Positions 5,726 through 12,126 of a stretch of DNA of 12,126 nt are shown one piece after another; within the stretch, counting starts at the first letter, position 1; every line of letters begins with the position of its first letter. The notes under the pieces were generated by a model, which was not told where the DNA came from, ran no database searches, and worked only from the letters and a program-made list of their open reading frames with translations. Origin of the DNA: an uncultured Bacilli bacterium (GTDB taxonomy: Bacteria > Bacillota_I > Bacilli_A > ML615J-28 > CAG-313). A program made the position numbers and the translations under genes. The DNA is taken from positions 1 through 12,126 of the forward strand of contig CAJGDR010000025.1 in the NCBI GenBank assembly GCA_904502205.1, read 5' to 3'.

Positions 5726-8041
5726 CTAACTAATGGATTTTGAATAACGATCAAAAATAACCATTGTTTCTTTCTTTTGAAACATTTCATATATATGCAT
5801 ATAGATCTTTTTAATATTTGGATCTTTATGTTTTACAATTAATTGGACTTTCTTTTCTTTGTAATTATAACTTGGTCCAATTACTGAAATATTTGGATTA
5901 ATATTAAGAATCGTTTTCTTAATATTGTTTGCTGTAATAAACACTTCTTTGAAATCACCTTTTACAAGTATTCTATTCACTTCATAAAGTGGTTCAACTT
6001 TTAGTGCTTGTCTTACTTTTAATTCTTCATAAAAATATTCATCAAAATCATTTAAAATAAAGTTTTTAAGAACAATATTTTTTACATCATATGTTTGAAT
6101 AACTAATGTACCATTATTTAATAACTTTTTAGCATGTTGTAACATACTATAAGCTAAATGATTAGCATCATATGATGGTGTATTTAAAACAACATCTAAA
6201 TTAATAATTCCAACAACACTTAAATCTTTGATATCAACAGATCTTGAGAATGTATCACTTGTAATTAAAATATCAAGTTCATCTTGATTAAAGTTATCGA
6301 TTATTTCTTCTAACGAATCAAAGTTTGATTCTTTCAAAACTTTAACTTTTGCATTATCAAATAAACTTAATACAACTTCTTCTAACTTTTCCATACCAAA
6401 GCCATCATAAGATAGTTTATTATTTTTACAAATTGGACAAAGTTTTACTTCTTGAAGTTTTCTATAACATACTGGACAATATAATTCATGTTTTTCTTTA
6501 TGATATTGAAGAGGAACATTACAACTTAAACATTTTAATGTTTTTCCACAACTTCTACATGTTACACTAGTAGAGTAACCTTTATTATTTAAAATAAGAA
6601 TTGTTTTTTGTTTTTTCTTTAGCGCTTCATTTATTTTCATATAAAGTGCAGGACTAACAATAGTTGACTTAAATTCTTTTGATAAAGTAGTAAGATTTAC
6701 TACTTCATACTTAATAACATCATCAGTTTTATTTGATATTAATTTAAGATGTCCAAGCATTGCTTCTTTATATGTATTTAAAAGTGGTGCTAATGAATGT
6801 AGGACTAACTTTATATCTTGGTTATTAATAGTTTTATATAAATTAACTAAATCTAACATAACTAAGTTTAGATCATATCGAGGTGATTGATCGTTTCTGT
6901 AGTTTGAAGATTCTTGGTCTAACATTACAATTGTTTTAAGATTTGGATAGTTCCATAAGCTATAAGCAGGCGTTGTTACAAATACACTATATTTATCTAA
7001 CTCATGAAAATAATCATAAATTAAAGATTCTGAAACATTCGAATTTAAACAAGCTACTTTTACTTTAAGTAATTTTTTTATTTTTGAAGATATTTCATAA
7101 CTTTGTAAAATATCACTACACAAAATTAAAGTATTTAATTTATTATTAAGATTATCATTGATAATTCTTAAAAGAAATTCTAGTTCTTCATCTTTATTTG
7201 ACGGAATATATAACAATTTGTTTGATTCAAGATATTTACTCATGTAACTTGTAACAATACTAGATGTTTTTATATCATTTACTTTATATTCAATAATTTG
7301 TTCTTTTGTTCTTGAATACGCTTCATATGATTCTTTTAAGTATCCCTCACTAACCATTTTAGTAATTAAATACTTTGAAACGCCAAGATAAACTTCTAAA
7401 TCTTCATATGTTAATCCTTTAGAATAATCTTTTAAGAAATTTAGAACATCTCTTCTCATACTTGATTTTTGACTCATTAAATGTAGGTCAAATAAATCAT
7501 AATAAACTGAATATTTTTTTATCCATTTTGGTTTTTTTCTTTCTACTGCATCATACTTAATAACTATATCGCCAGATTGAATAGCAAGTTTTATTTGTTT
7601 TTCATAATCTTTAAATTTAGGTGTTACTTTAACAATTTGTTCACCATTAAATAAATTTAATAAATTAGCATCTAAGTTTGATCCGTTTATTACTTCATAA
7701 TATTTAAAAGTCTTTAGTCTTAAACCTTCTGGAATCATCAAATTTAAGATTCTTGACATTGGACTAATTGTTTCTAATTTAATCATTTTAGCAAGTTCAA
7801 TTTGAACATTGGTAAGAATTGGTGTTTCATCTAAAACTTCCAAAATAGGCTTAATTTCACCTAAAAATTCTGTTTTGTCACTAATATCTAAAACAATACC
7901 TAAAGTAGGACGATTACCCATACCAAATGGTACTTTTACTCTCATACCTTTAGAAACAATCATATTATCAGGAATGATATAGTCAAACTGATAATCTACT
8001 TGTGATGATGGGTTATCAATAATAATATTTGCGTAAGACAT
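5726..8041 (-). CDS. priA: PriA-like primosomal protein N' lacking helicase motifs (probable pseudohelicase)
   Basis: Overall architecture is PriA (771 residues; Bacillus PriA is about 800). The N-terminal 3'-end-binding domain has FDYIIPDNMIVSKGMRVKVPFG (about 19-40, seen in part) and a winged-helix region follows (about 190-240). The zinc module retains all eight cysteines: C495, C498, C504, C507, C522, C525, C535, C538, preceded by LNNKGYS. The ATPase residues, however, are gone. The Walker A slot (GVTGSGKT in active PriA) reads IPSNKDEE (279-286). The DEEH box reads DQES (375-378). The SATPS motif reads SLAPL (416-420). The GTQMxxKGxDF slot reads TSDTFSRSVDI (594-604). The QVAGRAGR arginine-finger motif reads QHAKKLLN (635-642). 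The frame is intact and expressed first in a four-gene operon, which argues for a selected structural role in primosome assembly rather than decay. ATPase loss is read from sequence; the role is inference. Confidence 0.88.
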   Translation of the reverse strand: MSYANIIIDNPSSQVDYQFDYIIPDNMIVSKGMRVKVPFGMGNRPTLGIVLDISDKTEFLGEIKPILEVLDETPILTNVQIELAKMIKLETISPMSRILNLMIPEGLRLKTFKYYEVINGSNLDANLLNLFNGEQIVKVTPKFKDYEKQIKLAIQSGDIVIKYDAVERKKPKWIKKYSVYYDLFDLHLMSQKSSMRRDVLNFLKDYSKGLTYEDLEVYLGVSKYLITKMVSEGYLKESYEAYSRTKEQIIEYKVNDIKTSSIVTSYMSKYLESNKLLYIPSNKDEELEFLLRIINDNLNNKLNTLILCSDILQSYEISSKIKKLLKVKVACLNSNVSESLIYDYFHELDKYSVFVTTPAYSLWNYPNLKTIVMLDQESSNYRNDQSPRYDLNLVMLDLVNLYKTINNQDIKLVLHSLAPLLNTYKEAMLGHLKLISNKTDDVIKYEVVNLTTLSKEFKSTIVSPALYMKINEALKKKQKTILILNNKGYSTSVTCRSCGKTLKCLSCNVPLQYHKEKHELYCPVCYRKLQEVKLCPICKNNKLSYDGFGMEKLEEVVLSLFDNAKVKVLKESNFDSLEEIIDNFNQDELDILITSDTFSRSVDIKDLSVVGIINLDVVLNTPSYDANHLAYSMLQHAKKLLNNGTLVIQTYDVKNIVLKNFILNDFDEYFYEELKVRQALKVEPLYEVNRILVKGDFKEVFITANNIKKTILNINPNISVIGPSYNYKEKKVQLIVKHKDPNIKKIYMHIYEMFQKKETMVIFDRYSKSIS

Positions 8042-8064
8042 AATGTCACTCCTTTCATAAACTT

Positions 8065-8073
8065 ATTATACCA
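8065..8073 (-). promoter_or_regulatory. Extended -10 promoter of the priA operon
   Basis: The minus strand reads TGGTATAAT (8065-8073), a perfect TATAAT with the TGn extension. No good -35 box is found at 16-18 bases, as is common for extended -10 promoters. Start of transcription would be near 8058. The short leader contains AAAGGAGTG (8047-8055), 7 bases before the priA ATG. Confidence 0.7.
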
Positions 8074-8127
8074 TAAACAAATTAATTTTTTATAATATTT
8101 ACAAATAAACTAAAATTAATTACATTT

Positions 8128-8167
8128 TAATAAAAAAGTTTACAAATAGATATTCTATTTGTAAACT
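8128..8167 (-). terminator. Intrinsic terminator of the lipid-kinase gene
   Basis: A perfect 14-bp stem, AGTTTACAAATAGA (8137-8150) with its complement (8154-8167), closes a 3-base loop. It is followed on the minus strand by TTTTTATTAAAA. It starts right after the TAA at 8169-8171 and separates this gene from the priA promoter. Confidence 0.9.
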
Positions 8168-8168
8168 C

Positions 8169-8987
8169 TTATTTTAATGTTGTTTTGTATGTAGTTACAT
8201 CAATTACTTTTTCACCATCAATATGAAGTGTAAGTGGTTTATCAGATGTTACTTCGATATTTTTACCAGTATAAACAATAAAATTATTTTCATAATTTAA
8301 ATGACAATTTTTAAATATTTTTGAAAATAAACTTAAAGCTTTAAATTTTGATTTAGCTTCGAATACTATAAGGGATACATCATTTGTTGTTCTATCTTGT
8401 AAAGGTGTAAGCATCATACCACTTCCGTTATATCGTCCTTTCATACAAGAAGCAAACCAAACATTAGAATGAACATATGTTTTACCATCAACAGTAATTG
8501 TTGCTTTAAAAGGTTTTGTTTTTAAAATCCCGCGTTTTCCAATTTTTTTATAATCAACTTTTTTATTTTCTTTTTTAAGTTTATCTTCCATTAAACAACA
8601 ATATCCATCAAGTCCAAAACCAATACCATTAATAAAGTATTTATCAAGTTCTTTAACTTCTACTTTTGGTAAATCTTTAATATATGGATTTAATAAAACT
8701 TCATCACTATAGTTTTTAATATCATTAATAAAATCATTTGCGTGACCATTAGTTCTTAAATAAACATTGTTTTTAAGTTCGATGCCATCTATTGCGTTTA
8801 CAAAATAATTGACAGTTCCATCACCACCAACTAATACAATTTCATCTTCTTCTTTTAAAGATAAAACAAAGTCTTTGTGATTAAAAACATCTGTTTCAAT
8901 TACTTCTGATGTAACAGGATCTAAGTTATCTAAAAATTCAGGTCTTGCTTTATTTTTAGATAGTGGGTTATATAAATAGTATTTCAT
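8169..8987 (-). CDS. Diacylglycerol kinase-catalytic-domain (lipid kinase) family protein, divergent
   Basis: This is a 272-residue member of the DagK/YegS/LCB5 fold, which phosphorylates lipid hydroxyls such as diacylglycerol using ATP. The nucleotide-binding motif VLVGGDGTVN (51-60) is intact. The second conserved loop, usually GTGNDF, reads GHANDF (81-86). Later blocks are NGIGFGLDGYC (120-130), YNGSGMMLTP (186-195, usually GGGM-x-x-P) and LHIDGEK (254-260, the IDGE motif). Length is slightly short for the family (about 290-310). The ATG at 8985-8987 has an excellent AGGAGAG at 8991-8997. It is transcribed alone, with its own promoter (9018-9047) and terminator. The true substrate is unknown; the GHANDF change leaves open altered or weak kinase activity. 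It could recycle diacylglycerol for phospholipid synthesis, fitting the nearby pgpA-like gene. Confidence 0.82.
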   Translation of the reverse strand: MKYYLYNPLSKNKARPEFLDNLDPVTSEVIETDVFNHKDFVLSLKEEDEIVLVGGDGTVNYFVNAIDGIELKNNVYLRTNGHANDFINDIKNYSDEVLLNPYIKDLPKVEVKELDKYFINGIGFGLDGYCCLMEDKLKKENKKVDYKKIGKRGILKTKPFKATITVDGKTYVHSNVWFASCMKGRYNGSGMMLTPLQDRTTNDVSLIVFEAKSKFKALSLFSKIFKNCHLNYENNFIVYTGKNIEVTSDKPLTLHIDGEKVIDVTTYKTTLK

Positions 8988-9017
8988 AATCTCTCCTTTT
9001 ACATATCACCTATTAGT

Positions 9018-9047
9018 ATTATATCATTTAACTCTAAATTTGTACAA
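9018..9047 (-). promoter_or_regulatory. Promoter of the lipid-kinase gene
   Basis: The minus strand shows TTGTAC (9042-9047), an 18-base spacer and TATAAT (9018-9023), with TG upstream of the -10. Transcription would start near 9011, giving a ~23-base leader with a strong ribosome site. Confidence 0.75.
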
Positions 9048-9098
9048 CGAATATATATAATTTATGTTATTAAATTTTATAGATTAGGATGAATTTTT

Positions 9099-9131
9099 AA
9101 ATAAAAACAGGGTCAGTTTATAACTGACCCT
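9099..9131 (-). terminator. Intrinsic terminator of the hydrogenase operon
   Basis: AGGGTCAGTT (9109-9118) pairs with AACTGACCCT (9122-9131) around a 3-base loop. It is the most GC-rich stem in the window, followed on the minus strand by GTTTTTATTT. It lies 8 bases after the hydA stop and marks the 3' end of that operon. Confidence 0.9.
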
Positions 9132-9139
9132 TAATTTTA

Positions 9140-10915
9140 CTATTGTTCTTTTTTAACAAAACGAACTTTTGCTGAATATGTAGTATGTAATAATTCATGA
9201 GCTTTATGAGAATTTGGTTTACCTAAGAATTCTTTATATAAAGCTTGAACTTGTGTATTGTTGTGAGATTGACGTAAAGCTTGACGTTCATCTTCTGAAT
9301 ATAAAGCTTGTGCACGTTTTTCTCTATAAGTATCTAAAATATTAGTATCTTCGTTTGGTAAGAACATTGGTTTAACAAATGGTTGACCACCACCGTTTAC
9401 ACATCCACCAGGACAACCCATGATTTCAATGAATGTATAAGGGCTATTACCTTCACGGATTTGGTCTAATAATACTTTAGCATTTTTCATTCCACTAGCA
9501 ACTGCAACTTTTAATTCTTTACCAGCGATTTCAAGACTAGCTTCTTTTAAGCCTTCCATACCACGAACAGCTTCAAATTTGATAGCTTCGTGTTCTTTAC
9601 CAGTAAGTACATAATATGCAGTTCTTAAAGCTGCTTCCATTACACCACCAGTAGCACCGAAGATTACACCAGCACCTGAGTATTCACCCATGATGTCTTG
9701 GTCAAATTCTTCATCAGGAAGTTTATTAAAGTTAATACCTGAACGTTTGATAAGTTTTGCAAGTTCACGAGTAGTTAAAACTGCATCTACATCTCTAAGA
9801 CCTTCATTTTCCATTTCTGGACGTTCTTTTTCATATTTTTTTGCTGTACAAGGCATGATAGATACTACATAAATATCTTTTGGATCGATTCCTTGTTTTT
9901 CAGCAAAGTATGATTTGATAATTGCACCTTGCATTTGGTGTGGAGATTTACAACTTGATAAGTGATCTAATTGATCTCCATAATAGTATTCAGCATAATT
10001 TACCCATCCTGGTGAACAAGATGTAATCATTGGAAGAACACCATTGTTTTCGATTCTTGATAATAATTCAGTTGCTTCTTCCATAATAGTTAAGTCAGCA
10101 GCGAAGTTAGTATCATATACTTTATCGAATCCAAGTCTCTTTAAAGCTGCAACCATTTTACCAGTTACAGGTGTACCGATTTTCATACCGAATTCTTCAC
10201 CTAAAGCTGCACGAACAGCAGGAGCTGTTTGAACAACTAAATATTTACCAGCTTTTTTAGCTTCATCAATTAAGCTAATTTCTGATTTTTCCATTAATGC
10301 ACCTGTTGGACAAACGTTAACACATTGACCACATAAGATACATGGACTTTCAGCAAATGAACGATTTTCAGCTGGAGAAACGATAGTATTGAAACCACGT
10401 TTTTCAAATCCTAAAATACCAGTTCCATGAGCAGATACGCATCTTGCAACACATCTACCACAAAGAATACATTTTGAAGTATCACGAATAATTGATGGAG
10501 TTAATTGATCAATTGTAACTGGTGTTTTAGCACCTTGGAATTTACCTTCTCTTGCACCTGTGATTTGTGCTACGTATAATAATTCACAGTGACCGTTTTT
10601 GTCACATTGTTGACAGTTTTGATTATGGTTAGAAAGTAGTAATTCAACACTTGCACGACGAGCAGCTGTTGCTTTTGGAGTAGAAATTTTGATTTCCATT
10701 CCTTCTGATACAGGATATACACAAGATGCAACAAGTCCTCTTGCACCTGTAACTTCAACTAAACATACACGACATGATGCTAAACTACATTCACCATGAT
10801 TGAAAGCGCAAAGAGATGGAATTTCATAACCACATTCTCTTGCAGCTTCAAGAATTGTTAAGCCTTCTTCCACTTGGTAAGATTGACCTTCAATTTTAAT
10901 ATTTACTAATGCCAT
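9140..10915 (-). CDS. hydA: [FeFe] hydrogenase catalytic subunit (NAD(H)-linked HydA)
   Basis: This cytosolic enzyme reversibly makes H2 from protons and electrons at the H-cluster. Domains in order over 591 residues: an N-terminal [2Fe-2S] domain with C36, C48, C51 and C65; a His-ligated [4Fe-4S] site with H97, C101, C104 and C110; two ferredoxin-type [4Fe-4S] sites (C149/C152/C155/C159 and C192/C195/C198/C202); then the H-cluster domain. Its three motifs are TSCSPGW (298-304), MPCTAKKYE (354-362) and EIMGCPGGCVNGGGQP (497-512), with C356, C501 and C505 as ligands. The first motif has Ser where Clostridium pasteurianum HydA has a second Cys. The start at 10913-10915 has GGGAGGAT just upstream. 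It follows hydB by 17 bases, as in NAD(H)-dependent, sometimes bifurcating, HydABC complexes. A conserved hydrogenase tail (HNNTQVQALYKEFLGKP, then HKAHELLHTTY) is present. Confidence 0.96.
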   Translation of the reverse strand: MALVNIKIEGQSYQVEEGLTILEAARECGYEIPSLCAFNHGECSLASCRVCLVEVTGARGLVASCVYPVSEGMEIKISTPKATAARRASVELLLSNHNQNCQQCDKNGHCELLYVAQITGAREGKFQGAKTPVTIDQLTPSIIRDTSKCILCGRCVARCVSAHGTGILGFEKRGFNTIVSPAENRSFAESPCILCGQCVNVCPTGALMEKSEISLIDEAKKAGKYLVVQTAPAVRAALGEEFGMKIGTPVTGKMVAALKRLGFDKVYDTNFAADLTIMEEATELLSRIENNGVLPMITSCSPGWVNYAEYYYGDQLDHLSSCKSPHQMQGAIIKSYFAEKQGIDPKDIYVVSIMPCTAKKYEKERPEMENEGLRDVDAVLTTRELAKLIKRSGINFNKLPDEEFDQDIMGEYSGAGVIFGATGGVMEAALRTAYYVLTGKEHEAIKFEAVRGMEGLKEASLEIAGKELKVAVASGMKNAKVLLDQIREGNSPYTFIEIMGCPGGCVNGGGQPFVKPMFLPNEDTNILDTYREKRAQALYSEDERQALRQSHNNTQVQALYKEFLGKPNSHKAHELLHTTYSAKVRFVKKEQ

Positions 10916-10933
10916 ATTATGAATCCTCCCTTA

Positions 10934-12126
10934 TTATTTTTTAATAATTGCTTTGAATCTACATGCTGATTCACATAGACCGCATTTAATACATTTAGAT
11001 TGATCGATAACATAAACTTCTTTACCAGGAGTTCCTGAAATAGCTCCTACTGGACAGTTACGAGCACATAATGAACATTTCTTACAAAGTTCTGGAACTA
11101 CATAATATTGAGTTAATTTCTTACAAATATGAGCTGGACAAGTTTTGTCAACGATATGAGCAATATATTCATTTCTGAATTGTTTCATTGTAGATACAAC
11201 TGGGTTAGCAGCAGTTTGACCTAAACCACAAAGTGAGTTAGCTTGTACTGTTTGAGATAATTCTTCAAGTTCAGCTAAATCTTCCATTGTACCTTTACCT
11301 ACAGTAATCTTTTCTAAGATTTCTAACATACGTTTAGTACCGATACGACATGGTGAACATTTACCACATGATTCATCACAAATAAATTCCATATAGAATT
11401 TAGCAACGTCAACCATACAGTTATCTTCATCCATAACGATAGCTCCACCTGAACCCATCATAGAGCCAAGTGCTACTAAGTTATCGTAATCAATTGGAGT
11501 ATCTAAATCTTTTGCAGTTAAACATCCACCTGATGGACCACCAGTTTGGATAGCTTTAAATTCTTTACCGTTTGGAATTCCTCCACCGATATCGTAAATT
11601 AATTCACGTAAAGTTGTACCCATTGGAATTTCAACTAAACCTACGTTATTAACTTTACCACCAAGAGCGAATACTTTAGTACCTTTTGATCTATCAGTAC
11701 CTACAGATGCAAATTCTTCAGCACCTTTTCTTAAAATGAATGGAACACATGCTAAAGTTTCAACGTTGTTGATAATTGTTGGTTGTCCCCATAAACCTTT
11801 AACAGCTGGGAATGGTGGACGAGGACGTGGCATACCACGTTGACCTTCAATTGAGTTTAATAATGCTGTTTCTTCACCACAAACGAATGCACCAGCACCT
11901 AAACGAATATGAACATTGAAACTGAATCCAGTTCCTAAAATATTTTCACCAAGTAATCCTAATTCTCTAGCTTGTTTGATCGCAGTTCTTAAACGGTCAA
12001 CTGCAATTGGATATTCAGCACGAACATAGAAATAACCATTTTGAGCACCGATTGCATAACCAGCAATTGCCATACCTTCGATAACAGCAAGTGGATTACC
12101 TTCTAAGATTGAACGGTCCATAAATG
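10934..12126 (-). CDS. hydB: NAD(H)-linked hydrogenase subunit HydB (NuoF-like), 5'-truncated by window edge
   Basis: The gene runs off the right edge. The ATG at 12119-12121 is not the start: it is the internal Met of the family motif (GDPGA)FMDRS, and the codon before it is TTT (Phe). About 190 or more N-terminal residues are therefore missing. Counting from that Met, the visible part has the glycine-rich flavin/NADH loop [14 protein letters not shown] (75-88), an SLBB-type domain (about 150-200), the [4Fe-4S] cluster [12 protein letters not shown] (C252, C255, C258, with C298), and two C-terminal ferredoxin [4Fe-4S] sites (C346/C349/C352/C356 and C377/C380/C383/C387). In the complex this subunit oxidises or reduces NAD(H) through FMN and passes electrons to HydA. 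It ends TAA, 18 bases before hydA, and shares its transcript. A hydC-like subunit is expected just beyond the window. Bifurcation is possible but not proven from sequence. Confidence 0.95.
   Translation of the reverse strand, partial: FMDRSILEGNPLAVIEGMAIAGYAIGAQNGYFYVRAEYPIAVDRLRTAIKQARELGLLGENILGTGFSFNVHIRLGAGAFVCGEETALLNSIEGQRGMPRPRPPFPAVKGLWGQPTIINNVETLACVPFILRKGAEEFASVGTDRSKGTKVFALGGKVNNVGLVEIPMGTTLRELIYDIGGGIPNGKEFKAIQTGGPSGGCLTAKDLDTPIDYDNLVALGSMMGSGGAIVMDEDNCMVDVAKFYMEFICDESCGKCSPCRIGTKRMLEILEKITVGKGTMEDLAELEELSQTVQANSLCGLGQTAANPVVSTMKQFRNEYIAHIVDKTCPAHICKKLTQYYVVPELCKKCSLCARNCPVGAISGTPGKEVYVIDQSKCIKCGLCESACRFKAIIKK

Noticed and set aside
6349..6570. 73-codon plus-strand frame inside priA
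   Set aside because: It is antisense to the zinc-binding region of priA and has no independent start signal.
9690..9872. Plus-strand frame inside hydA
   Set aside because: It is a shadow of the conserved hydrogenase frame; there is no ribosome site or family resemblance. The same applies to the plus frame at 10044-10232 and the minus frame at 10570-10758.
12119..12121. ATG at the right edge as the start of hydB
   Set aside because: It lies inside the conserved GAFMDRS motif of NuoF/HydB proteins and the frame is open through the edge, so the gene begins outside the window.

Overview
The window is AT-rich bacterial DNA in which every recognisable gene lies on the minus strand. It suggests an anaerobic, low-GC Gram-positive relative: a Firmicute or a non-Mycoplasma Mollicute type such as an Acholeplasma/Izemoplasma/RF39-like or Erysipelotrichia-like lineage. 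The reasons are strong AGGAGG-type ribosome sites, TATAAT promoters that often carry an extended TGn element, very high A+T at silent positions, a Bacillus-style YutG/PgpA protein, and an NAD(H)-linked [FeFe] hydrogenase. Tryptophan is written TGG and no open frame requires TGA to be read through, so the standard bacterial code applies; all complete genes end in TAA or TAG. The exact lineage is inference.

From the left edge: a 3'-truncated Y-family DNA polymerase with its own promoter (1-481); an intrinsic terminator and the nicotinate phosphoribosyltransferase gene pncB with its promoter (596-1898); a broken rhuM-type accessory gene (2060-2541) with a 1-base frameshift near its start and an early stop; then about 290 bases with no intact gene (2542-2833), holding a possible coding remnant and two hairpins, one of them a near-copy of the pncB terminator.

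Next comes a tight four-gene operon, transcribed priA-fmt-pgpA-rlmD (8041 down to 2834) from an extended -10 promoter at about 8065. It combines replication restart, initiator-tRNA formylation, a phosphatidylglycerophosphatase-like protein and rRNA methylation. The classic Bacillus order priA-def-fmt is recalled, but def is absent between priA and fmt. The PriA protein is the most striking item: it is full length and keeps the DNA-binding N-terminus and all eight zinc cysteines, but its ATPase/helicase motifs have been replaced, so it looks like a pseudohelicase.

After that is a monocistronic lipid-kinase-like gene (8169-8987) with a clear promoter and terminator. At the right edge are hydA and a 5'-truncated hydB, the catalytic and flavin/iron-sulfur subunits of an NAD(H)-dependent, possibly electron-bifurcating, [FeFe] hydrogenase. 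These would let a fermenter dispose of electrons as H2; pncB salvages nicotinate for the NAD pool the hydrogenase depends on, although the two loci are not linked in one operon. No tRNA, rRNA, CRISPR array or intact mobile element was seen.
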